The position numbers and the translations under genes were made by a program. Source: Mauremys mutica (Eukaryota; Chordata; Testudines; Geoemydidae). From it: a stretch of 64,000 bases of DNA. Positions 54,360 to 64,000 of this stretch are shown in pieces (the stretch's first letter is position 1; each line of letters opens with the position of its first letter). The notes under the pieces are model-generated. The model was not told the DNA's origin, made no database searches, and worked only from the letters and a program-made list of their open reading frames with translations. The DNA lies in NCBI RefSeq assembly GCF_020497125.1, contig NC_059081.1:65678768-65742767 (forward strand), in the 5' to 3' direction.

Positions 54360-56766
54360 TCCTCTGCTGCTTTCCTGTCAACTCCAAATTAACACCTTCT
54401 TCTGTTTTGTTCAGCATCAAGTAATAAACAATGGATGCTATAACTCAGGTAATTATAACTAAATAACTATTACAAGCAGGAAAAATGGTTTTCCAAGTCA
54501 CCTTTACATAAAAATGCTTTGTGATGAGGAAGGAGCTCTTCATCAGGGCCTCTGCACTAGTCTCTTTGTGTCCAGATGATCAGTAACGATCTTTGCAAAT
54601 TAAATAAAACAGGATAGCTCCAATCACCCTTTAATGTGAAGATAACAGTGAATCACAGAGGCTAAAGAGACTCAAACTCTCACCTTCAGTGGTTACTGTA
54701 ATATTGAACATGAAGCAGCATCTACTATGTAGGACACCGAGCCACTCTCCCCACAGACCTTATGGAGCCCCTTGATGCAAAAGCAGTTTTCATTTTGTAA
54801 CTCCAACACCCTTGAAAGGGACAGTTCTTTTTCAAAACCACCATCTCACACACAGAGTGACTCAGAGCTGGAGGCCTTCATTTTCCATCTCTTTTTCCTT
54901 TAAATGATCAGGTTTGGAATTCCTTTCCTTTGGGGTGGGAGAGGGGCATGAAAGAAAGGGGATGGAGTGCATGAGTGTTTGGGAGACTTGTCTATTTCCT
55001 CTCCCAACCTCCTTTCTTGGGTGGGCAGGAAGGAATAACGAAGCAGCATTTAGCTCAAGAGGTTGACTGTATCACAGGGGTTTGCGCCTGGCAAGAAGAT
55101 AAGTCCTTCATTTGTAAAGGAAAGTAGCTCTTCCTCATGAAAGACTCAATCACACTGGGAACAGACTGACTGAGCAATCACAGAGCCAGATCACCCAGTT
55201 TGTTAAGTTGCCATACCTAGATAGAAGCTTAAATTGAAGCAATTGAATTTTTATAGCACATAATTACGGCACGTAAACAAAAGAGTAAATTAGTTGAGTG
55301 CACAGAAAAACCTTGCAAGACTTTGAAATGTAATATTAAAAAATGATGTCCCTGGAAAGTTACCTACAGCACAGCTCTCCACAGTATATTTGCATTAGGC
55401 TTCTAAACACTTTTGCGTCTTCCAAAAATAAAGCTATTTTCCTTTCATTTCACAATGGTATCTAGTCTTCATGTTCCACCCCACCCCCCCCAATTTATTC
55501 CTAGGAAATGCCCAAACTGGATTTTGGAGTCCAGATTAAGGCCCAATCCTGCCAATCCATTAGGATGGACCTCCGTATCCCTTTTGAGATCAGGACCTAA
55601 TACAAGAGTGATAGACATTTACAATTTAAGGACCAAATCCTCCTTGTCTTATTCACGTAAGTAGTCCCATTGCCTTCTGTGGGACTGCTTGCCTGGTAGT
55701 GAGCTGAATTTGGCCCTACGTGTTGTAACCCAGTGTTGTGATATGTTGATTTATAGTATATTATTCAACCTCTCGACTTCTGAGTGTTACAGAGTCCTAG
55801 GCAAGGTGTGGGCACTGGTAAAGACGACAAAACTGGAATTCATGTGGGGGCGGGCAGTATTCATTTGTCTCCAGTCAGCAGCTTTTTTCTTTAATAAATG
55901 ATTCCCAGTTAAGGCTGACTCTAATATCATGACACCGAGCATGCTCTGAAACATGCCATTAGAGACGGATGTGCAGGTTTGCGGTGCCCCATTAAAGGAA
56001 TCACTCAGACCATCTAGATTTGCCAAAATACCAACATCATGGCCATGCTTATCACAATGCCATTTTAGAAGAAATCATATATGTGTCTAGTAGCAGCAAC
56101 AGAAGTTATTTTCAACATAATTCTGTAATAATGTGATAGCACTGATCATTGCCAGATATCACATTTCCAGTCAGCCTGCCTTGGAACAGCTAGTCAACCC
56201 TCTCACATACAGAAGGTTTCCCGGGAATTCCACTGGTATAAGACCAGACCTTAATGGAACTGATAATACAATTATTTTAATAACACTTTCAATTGAAAGT
56301 TCCCTAAAGCATGTTTAAGAGTATTTTTAAAGTTTTGCCTAGGCATTCAGCTGCAGAAAGCCCATTGGCTTTAAACAGCTAAAACCCATCACAGAAATGC
56401 ATCCCTTATTTTAAGCTAATAACATATTTATTAAAAATATATATTCATTGAAACTAAAAAAGTACATTAGAGTATATAAGTGATGGGTTTTAGCTGTTTA
56501 GATAGATATTCTGTATCTAGGTTACTAAATTGGCACTTGCATACCAAAGTGATAGGTGCCTTATAAATACCTAGGATAGATTGATAGGTGTTAAAATGGG
56601 TTGTTTTATTTACATGCTGCACCAAAATATTTTATTAACTTTAGAGTCAAACTCAATGGATTAGTTTGTATATTTTGAATGAGCAGAATATTTATAGCTT
56701 GATTTTCAACAAGCCAGGTTGGCAACTCCTGCCAGGTCTCCTAGGGTGAGGAAGAGGAAATAACCA
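54360..56766. other. Unassigned stretch
   Basis: 55540-55720 contains diverged 'aatcctgc'/'cccattgccttctgtgggac' palindrome-like repeats. No gene recognised; frames below 85 codons. Confidence 0.4.
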
Positions 56767-56774
56767 CACATGAC

Positions 56775-57036
56775 CAGGGGCGGCTCCAGGCACCAGCATG
56801 CCAAGTGCGTGCTTGGGGCAGCAAGCCAGGAGGGGTGCTCTGCCGGTCGCCGCGGGGGCGGCAGGCAGGTTGCCTTCGGCAACCTGCCTGCGGAGGGTCC
56901 ACTGGTCCCCCGGCTTCGGCGGACCTCCCGCAGGTGTGCCGCCGAATCCGCAGGACCGGGGACCTCCCGCAGGCAAGCCGCCGAAGGCAGCCTGCCTGCC
57001 GTGCTTGGGGCGGCAAAATACCTAAAGCTGCCCCTG
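56775..57036 (+). mobile_element. Non-autonomous hAT element, 262 bp
   Basis: Starts caggggcggctccaggcacc and ends ctaaagctgcccctg; flanked by a perfect 8-bp target duplication cacatgac (56767-56774; 57037-57044). G+C- and CpG-rich, with a perfect 14-bp hairpin (gcaggcaggttgcc, 3-nt loop) at 56861-56891. Overlapping frames of up to 111 codons on both strands are compositional. Same family as 58092-58375. Confidence 0.93.
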
Positions 57037-57044
57037 CACATGAC

Positions 57045-58083
57045 ATAGGCTAGTCACATCATTTAGGGCCTGAGCCAACAAAATCAATACAAAGATTCCC
57101 AGTTAATTCAGTGGCCTGTGGATGACGCCTTTAATGCATTCATATACATGGTGATGGATGCAGTCTAAGAACCTGAATAGAGCATAAGAGTCTCATAAGA
57201 ATTTATTCTTATAGCTGGAGCACTAAAGGGAGAAACATCCAGGTTTATATGTTAAGCCTTCTCCTTTACTCTCTTCCTCTTCTGAATCTGAGCCACAAAC
57301 TGATTCTCTCTTTTGCATAATTGGATGGGGGATTTTTGGCTAGAATCTTAACCACATGGGTACTATAACACTCAGCAGTGCTATGTACAACACTAAAAAA
57401 TCAATTATTCTTGTTACCTCTTCATCAGGTCTTTTGTCTTTGTTTAGTGGATTTGGAAGAGATTGGGCCTTTTGTGTTGTTCAAAAGCATGACTGGCTTT
57501 CTCTGGCTGGCAGGCAGTACCTGAACACAATGTTATTCTACATAATGCATCTTTTCACAGGCAGAGCAGGACAGCAGAGTAGCAGAAAGGTTGAAGCATG
57601 TTCCTTTAATTTAGTTTTGGTTGATGAAACAGAAAAACCTGCCTGATACTGCAGGAGTGGATTCAATCCTTAAAGCAACTTGTCTCTTCTGCAATATTAC
57701 ATGATGTTAGGGAAACTCAGAGTTGGATTCAGATTTGAAATAGTTGCAATTAAAAATCTATGCATGTACATGCTAGAACTTTTCCTCATGGAAAGAGTGT
57801 GTTAAGAATATCCCATTTTTATATCAGAGAAGATTTCTGATGCTAATGTTAACAGAAATATACCCACAGTCAGCAACGCAAACCATCTCAGAATATTCCT
57901 ATTGGACTCTTCCAGATGCAATCAGGCCAAGTCTCTAGGATTGACAGCTAGGACTATAGCCCCGATTCACTGCACTTGAAACTTATTTTTGAAAACTAAA
58001 TGATTAAGCCTAAAATTGACCTCTTTTGCTCCCTCCCGCACCTGCCAATTAGTTTAGGAAGCAAAAAGTACAGAGAGCAAATG
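57045..58083. other. Unassigned A+T-rich stretch
   Basis: One 96-codon plus frame (57356-57646) without recognisable domain. Nothing else. Confidence 0.4.
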
Positions 58084-58091
58084 TGCATGAA

Positions 58092-58375
58092 CAGGGATGG
58101 CTCTAGACATTTCGCCACCCCAAGCACGGCGTCATGCCGCGGGGGGCGCTCTGCCGCTCGCCGGTCCCGCGGCTCCAGTGGACCTCCCGCAGGTGTGCCT
58201 GCGGAGGGTCCGCTGGTCCCGTGGCTTCGGTGGAGCCGCGGGACCAGCGGACCCTCTGCAGGCATGCCGCCAAAGGCACCCTGCCTACCGCCCTCCCGGC
58301 GACCGGCAGAGCGCCCCCCCGCGGCATGCCACCCCAAGCGCGCGCTTGGCATGCTGGGGCCTGGAGCCGCCCCTG
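58092..58375 (-). mobile_element. Non-autonomous hAT element, 284 bp
   Basis: The plus-strand right end ggcctggagccgcccctg is the complement of the family's left end; the other end is cagggatggctctagac. A perfect 8-bp duplication tgcatgaa lies at 58084-58091 and 58376-58383. Opposite orientation to the copy at 56775, about 1.06 kb away. Interior contains 'gcggggggcgctctgccg' and its complement, so the element folds back on itself. Confidence 0.93.
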
Positions 58376-58395
58376 TGCATGAAGTGCAAGTCAAT

Positions 58396-58887
58396 TCAGA
58401 TTTTGATCCATTGACCACAATAGGATTTCACGAGTGTATTCAGGGCTGATTTTGGCCTGAAGTCTGTATTTTGGCACGCAGTTGGATGGTTAAGTTCTTG
58501 ATACTCAACTTCCTTCATGTCTAGTTCACATAAAATGTTCCATTTTCTGTGTTTTTTATTGAGTTCTGCAACTTTTTTTTCCAGCAGTTTCAGCTCTTTA
58601 ATATAGTCCATCTCCCAGGACGATGAAGCAGACATGGGGATGAGTGAAGATCTCAAAGAAAAGGGAGCTGAAACACACGGGACTGGACTCTGAGCAACAC
58701 ATACATGCCTGGGCCAAATATCAGCTGGCCTGAGATGATACATCAAACTAAGAGTTTGTACACTATTCCTACTAGCTCTGGTGTTTATAGGGCATTTAGA
58801 GAGCTGACAGTGGAAGCAGTAGGTGGATGGATCCCCATACTTGTCACCTACTATCAGGCCACCAGAGGTTCCTCTGCCACAAAACAA
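58396..58887 (-). other. Open frame with coiled-coil-like segment, unassigned
   Basis: A 163-codon frame with an ATG at 58887. The N-terminal half has random-like composition. From an internal Met near 58636 the protein is charged and amphipathic ('YIKELKLLEKKVAELNKKHR' shows heptad-like leucine spacing), and the frame stops 20 bp before the hAT insertion's target site. A possible splice acceptor (tgtgtttcag) lies upstream of this segment, so it could be a terminal exon or the relic of a processed copy. I do not recognise a family. At this length chance is a realistic alternative. Confidence 0.2.
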
Positions 58888-58889
58888 AA

Positions 58890-60100
58890 ATCTTTCTTAG
58901 AGCAGACTCATTTATTGGCTTATATATTAACATAGATGTATACCCAGTGGCCAGATGCCCAACCAAGCATCACCCCACAGCTTAGTCAACCTAAGAACAG
59001 ACAGAAACTAGATTGATTTCCAGGGAATGCCCACACAATCTTCAGGCTTGTAGGAGAAATGGAGAGTGGTTCTCCAGGCAGCAACTTTATCCAAAAAACT
59101 ATCCCTCTCCTTCAACACCTTAATTAGTAATGAAGTGCATCTGTCATCAATCAATCAGGCTCCAGTGGATCTCAGGTTCTTTCTCAACTCCTCTGAGCTG
59201 AAAGGGGAAATTTCGAGGGTCACTAATGAGCTGGAGGGAGCTCCTATGAGCCCTTGTGAACGGACTTCCACTTTTGGTCTCCAGCTTTCAGTCTCTAGCA
59301 CTTTCCATTGCAGAGTTTGCCATGATACAAGCTAATGCAAACCAACCAATAGCCTTAAAGAGAAACACACTGCCCAGCTTCATTTTTACAGAAGAAGGCT
59401 GTGGGAGAGAGGCAAATCTGTGGGCTCCCCCTTAGCTCCGCCACAACACACACTTTATGGAAAATGAGTCAATTCAGTTTGGGGTGTACTCCAAAAAAAT
59501 CATCTGGCTGGCCCTTCACAAGACCTTATGGCCAGAGCTAAGAGAAATCTTTCCTCATGCCCTGGGAATGGTTGGCTGTGAGAGAGGGTTATAGGCAGAA
59601 CACAAAGGCTTTCTTTCCTTTTCTCTTTCGCTTCATTATTTCAAACCCAAGTAACTGAACTTGTAACTGCCACTATGGACTGAACTGGGCAGTGATAACT
59701 TAAAGCACGAACTGCTCCAGCTTTTGCTAAAGAGCTAGGCTCCATAACCAGACCTAGAACACACACTACGCACTGACCAATGGGTTATATAACGATAACC
59801 AAAATAAGGTACTAAAAGTATGTTGCATGGTCTTCACTCATTTGGAATAAACAATGGGGAAGATTTTGGAGAAAGACACAGAGGCTGGAAGAGACAAAAA
59901 TTGTTAAAACTTTTATGCGTGCTGTTGCATATCACTCAGGGTGAATGAGAACAACCTGTCTGTCTGGCTTGGTGGATCTCAAGCTGTGGAAAAGGAAACT
60001 GCAACACACTTTTAACACCACACCAAAATTAAAGGTTTTGGAAGATGTCAGGCTCAAGTTTGGTAAGACAAGCTCTAGTTCTGCTATCTGTCCACATGTG
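58890..60100. other. Unassigned stretch
   Basis: No repeat or gene recognised; frames below 90 codons. Confidence 0.4.
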
Positions 60101-60160
60101 AAAAGAACAGGAGTACTTGTGGCACCTTAGAGACTAACAAATTTATTTCAGCATGAGCTG
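60101..60160 (-). mobile_element. Penelope-like 3'-terminal fragment
   Basis: 'aaaagaacaggagtacttgt', 'ggcaccttagagactaacaa' and 'atttatttcagcatgagct' are the reverse complement of the terminus at 36107-36330 (without the nested insertion). It breaks off in stem III of the hammerhead block. Confidence 0.75.
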
Positions 60161-60164
60161 AAGT

Positions 60165-61380
60165 AACACTTTGACCTACCTATGGAGAAAGGTACTACTT
60201 GATATAAGTGAGGATATCAGAATCTCCATCATTCATCTGCATCATGCAAACTTTCCAAAATCCCAGCTATCCCTTCTGACCTGACAAATGGAAGGCAAAA
60301 AGGAATGCAAAAATGATACCAAATTAAACCAAGAACATAAGATGGTTATAGTTAGGTATGAATTCAGTTCCAGAGCCCCAATCAGACTTTGCTGCCACAG
60401 TCCTTCAGGGAGCTCCTAGAAAACATCACTCAGCAAGGGCAGGTCAGCTGTTTAAAAACAGACATTACCAAGGTTCAATTCCCCCCTTTCTGGCAGGCAC
60501 AATTTCTGTTTAATTTTTGTTTTTACTATTTATTTAATTTAATTTCTTAGAAAAGCTAGGTCATAAGCCATCTGATGACTTTGTAAATGCAAAGGGCCAA
60601 TGTTGTGGAACAGACAATCTAATGACATAGTGTTTAGTGTTCCCTAAAGCGGGAGACAGATGAAGAGAAACGGTGAACCGGCAACCTTAGCATAATTAAG
60701 ACAAGCCTGAGTGCTTGCCGTAGTGCCATTACATTAATCTCACATCAGTGGCACCTGGCTAAAATTTATGAGATATGTAAAAAGGGCCTTTCTGACTGAC
60801 CTTGATAAGACAGCGTTATTTATCTTATGAGGGAACACGCAGGGATGTTGGATAGGAAGGGGTAGACGAGAAATGAGCTTGGAAGGAGATGGGGAGCCAC
60901 TGGACTAAGATCTGCTTACATTTGAAATTTTAAAAGGAACATTCCTTGATCTTGATGATGCTCCATAAAGTACAACTGTACAGTAATTGTGTATGGCCTC
61001 TATAATCAATCAATACCCGTGTATTTCTAGACTACAAGGAGAGTTAATGCAGATATAGGGCTCAAATTTTCAGCACAATCAGAGCCTTTGGGAAATGGAA
61101 ATTCTACGGAGGCAGATTCTCAGCCAGTGTGTGTCATAGCTACACTGACTTCCAGGGGAGCTACGACAATTTATACCAGCCGAGGACCTGCCTTTAAGTG
61201 ACCAAAGTTCTCCTAGTCAAAAGGATCAGTTGATTAAAAATGATCCTGTATTGGAACAGTAACATTTACAGTGTAAAATTAAAAAAATGATTTCACTTTC
61301 ATTTCATGAAGTCTTCCCCAGTGTAATCAAATGTCACGGACAATGCAACTTCAGGAGCAGAACTTTTCCCTTCCATCCAA
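60165..61380. other. Unique sequence, possible conserved non-coding segment
   Basis: 60600-60850 has no repeat signature and carries paired GATA-type words (ttgataaga at about 60802; ttatcttatga at about 60819). No coding frame. Regulatory function is a guess. Confidence 0.3.
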
Positions 61381-61384
61381 GCAT

Positions 61385-61675
61385 CTGAAAGCACTTTATA
61401 AATATGAATAAATAGGGCAAATCCTGGGAGTCCCCGAGCACCTGAAACTCTCAGTAACTTGAGTGATAGGCACAATCAGTTCTCAGGAGTTGGCCCAAGA
61501 CCTCTATGCACCTCTTATTAGAGAGCAGTATTATCTCCATTTTACAGATGGGAAAACTATGGCATAGCAACATTAAATGACTTGCCCAAAGTCATAGAGG
61601 CTGTTTGTGGCAGACCTGGGAATTGATCCAAAGCTGATTTCAAGTTCTGTGTTTTGCCTGCTAGACCATATCTCC
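61385..61675 (-). mobile_element. MIR-type CORE-SINE
   Basis: 'aaagcactttataaatatga' then 'ctccattttacagatgggaa', 'gacttgcccaaagtcataga', 'tgtggcagacctgggaattg' and 'tttgcctgctagaccatatc': reverse-complement MIR, near full length. Confidence 0.82.
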
Positions 61676-62011
61676 CTTCATCTTACAAAACATTACTGTG
61701 CTTTACAAAAAAAAATAATTGGGAACAAAACATCAATCTCATGTGCCCTAGCAGAATTGGAGCCAATGACACAAACAGAAGCCCTGGAAGCTCTGAGCAG
61801 TCCGTGACCAGTTTTGCTGGTATAATTTCTGCCACGTCAGCTATATTGGTCCCAAAGCACACTCTTCACACTGCTGACTGACAAGGCTATGCGGCAAAAG
61901 CCTGTTGTACACACTTGGCCTGAGATGGCCAATGCCTCCTTTGCAGATAGTGCCCTATAAAAACCCTTAAAGAATACAGTAGCCCAGCCAAGCCTACATT
62001 GAACCCCAACT

Positions 62012-62032
62012 GATAGATAGATAGATAGATAT
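62012..62032. repeat. (GATA)n microsatellite
   Basis: About five GATA units. Short, but of the motif class common in reptile genomes. Confidence 0.9.
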
Positions 62033-62504
62033 CAAAGGCACAAGGTGCTGCTATTGAAGAGAATGGAATGATTTGGTTTTCCCAGCACAGAGGCTTGTGT
62101 ATTGCAGCTGTTTTTTCAGGTGCCTTTTTATTATTAAAATGTTCCTAAGTACGATAAGGCAAAGACCAGCGGACTGACAAGCTTTTCAAAAGAAAAGCTC
62201 CCCCTAGTGTCCCCTTTATCACATACATAGCTTTAAAAAAAACCCAACCTTCTGTGTTTACCTTGTGAAATGGCATCAAGAAATAAATTTTACCACAGTT
62301 TTTCCAGGCAAATGTGATGAGACACATATTTGAGATTTGGTTCTTTCATGCTCTCTCTAGGGCAGTTAGGAATTCATTTAAAATTTATGTATACATACAC
62401 ACACACACTATTTGGTGGCATTCCAGACTTGAAATCAGCCTCTCTTTTAGAATCACAAGATAAGTGGACCTCTGGGAGCTAAAAAATTTTTGGACAGTGG
62501 CGCG

Positions 62505-62526
62505 CTCTCTCTCTCTCTCTCTCTCT
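62505..62526. repeat. (CT)n microsatellite
   Basis: Eleven uninterrupted CT units. Confidence 0.95.
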
Positions 62527-63813
62527 GTCCACATGTTAACAGATCTTCTGTGTCAATGCAAACAGCAGCCTCCATAAAGTAGTGTTTTAAAAAAGACAGG
62601 CTCCGAAGGCCAAATATTGCAAACAAGTATTCTTTCTTTGGTGGGTAAGCCTTCATATTTCAAGCTGGGCTCTTTAAAGAAAGCCTTACTGACTAGGTGT
62701 TCATAAATAATAAACAAGTAAGAAATATAACAAGATGTAGGAGTTGCTCTTTAGTTTCAGTGTGAAGCGCTTAGGAGATTTTGCACTGTATGCATTTTTT
62801 CACTGTGTCATCATACAGAACCACGCTCTACAGCAAATATAATTTCAGGATAGCAAGACCTTTAGTTGATAATACCTAAAAAAAAAAATCTGAGTGTTGT
62901 ACCTCGGGTTTATAGATATTATTAAATTCCTCTTAGAAACAATCATTTTAAAATTGTGGGCTTTTTAAAAAACAAAAACAAACAAAAAACAACCCCCTCA
63001 AATCACCAATATTTTGCTTCATGATTGTCCCCACAGAAAAAAAACTATTTGGGGTTACTAACAATTTACTGCTATTAAAATGCCGCCATGCATGTTGGAT
63101 TGCCTGTTTATATTCTAGAGGTAGGTCTAAGTGCAACAAAGAACTCATTTGTCTGAGGCTCAGATAGAAGTGGAGTAGGGTAAAGGGGGTGAAATTTTTA
63201 GACTCCTTTAGTAAATCAGGGGCTTGGCAACAGTTACCAGGGAGGTGGCAATATATGCTAGGGCCTCTGCCAAATGTATGCTGTACTACTAGCATTATCC
63301 ATTTTTATAATCTAGTATTACTACAGTGGAAGATTTATCAGATCTATCAGTTCCCCTTCTGTTAGGACTCTCTTCTTTCTTACTGTGCTTTGTCCTGTTG
63401 GAATTTCAGTGACCTGGGTGATGCTGGTAACTCCCATACCTTAGACATTTCCTCCCATCTCCTATACCTTCCCTACAGTCAACTGACACAGAGATCTTCT
63501 GCACATCTAGCTAATCAAAGACCAGGCCTTGACCTGCAGAATGCCATCGAGCTGCCTTTCAACATACAAGCTTGCCTCCCTCCCTCTTCCACACCCCCCA
63601 GGAGAGAGCAGTGTCTTTCTGTTTTTATTGTTGATGCTGAAATGCAGATCTTTCATTTTTAAATTGAACTGAAATCAAATGAACATGAAAGTCAAAGTTT
63701 TCTGTACAGATCATTTCAATGAAACAACTCTAATCCAACCCAGCTAAGGATAAGAAACTACCCCTTATCCATACATTTTCAAAATGCTTAATTGGGGGAA
63801 AGTGTCAAGGTTT

Positions 63814-63841
63814 TCTCTCTCTCTCTCTCGTGTGTGTGTGT
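63814..63841. repeat. (TC)n-(GT)n compound microsatellite
   Basis: About eight TC units directly followed by about six GT units. Confidence 0.95.
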
Positions 63842-64000
63842 AATACACTCTGTGAAAATTAAAAGGGAAGCATAATTTTGAGCCCTGAGGTAGCATTATT
63901 CCAGCAGCACAAGCAGAATGCAATATATTTCACTTAACGAACATTTCCAAAATGCATGGATTCACAAATTCACTTTTTAATTTAAAAACAAACACCTCCT

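Larger units (their letters stand above)
61680..64000. other. Unique A+T-rich sequence with microsatellites
   Basis: Apart from the simple repeats listed separately, nothing is recognised. A 115-codon minus frame (62948-63295) and a 90-codon plus frame (63390-63662) have no domain features. Confidence 0.4.

Noticed and set aside
58000..58449. 149-codon plus frame and several neighbours
   Set aside because: Cross the hAT element 58092-58375; Ala/Pro/Arg-rich composition comes from its G+C-rich interior.

Overview
This 64 kb window looks like intergenic or deeply intronic DNA from a non-avian sauropsid, most probably a turtle. It is A+T-rich overall, has no recognisable host protein-coding exon, and is built from interspersed repeats of many ages. 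The turtle assignment is an inference. It rests on CR1 LINEs with a (TTCTATGAT)n-type 3' end, on tRNA-headed SINEs that carry the same CR1 tail (the arrangement described for tortoise Pol III SINEs), on MIR-type CORE-SINEs, on Penelope-like elements with GIY-YIG and hammerhead-ribozyme remains, and on G+C-rich hAT-type non-autonomous elements. A crocodilian is the main alternative.

Layout. 0-10 kb: old CR1 and MIR remnants in A+T-rich DNA, a recent 46-bp tandem duplication at 557-648, and a 766-bp G+C-rich hAT-type element at 8724-9489. 10-30 kb: a collapsed palindromic Penelope-like element split by a small hAT insertion (10949-11325), a TA-flanked MITE (15871-16066), a tRNA/CR1 SINE (18366-18561), several MIR copies, and a palindromic Penelope-derived insertion with a hammerhead motif (28426-28636). 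30-38 kb: a full-length copy of the G+C-rich hAT family with a perfect 8-bp target duplication (30164-30979), two solo LTRs with 5-bp duplications (31799-32272, 33576-34341), a Penelope 3' fragment still encoding a GIY-YIG domain and itself hit by a second Penelope-derived insertion (35380-36330), and a 5'-truncated CR1 (36424-37416). 39-50 kb: MIR pieces, a fold-back hAT element (42831-43162), an unassigned G+C-rich patch (46620-47290) and a third copy of the G+C-rich hAT family (49436-49921). 51-54 kb: a dense nest of CR1 (51330-52417), a solo LTR (52453-53145), an older CR1 and a SINE. 56-58.4 kb: two related hAT elements in opposite orientation, each with a perfect 8-bp target duplication. 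The remainder to 64 kb is mostly unique A+T-rich sequence with one more MIR.

No operon or gene network can be described. The only coding sequences supported are decayed retroelement frames: CR1 reverse transcriptase and Penelope endonuclease. The relationships that can be read are between parasites: CR1 probably supplies the machinery for the SINEs through their shared 3' end; unseen autonomous hAT elements must have moved the short hAT copies; and Penelope remnants keep hammerhead-like folds at the centre of palindromes. One uninterrupted frame at 58396-58887 (minus) has a coiled-coil-like C-terminal part, but it could be chance.
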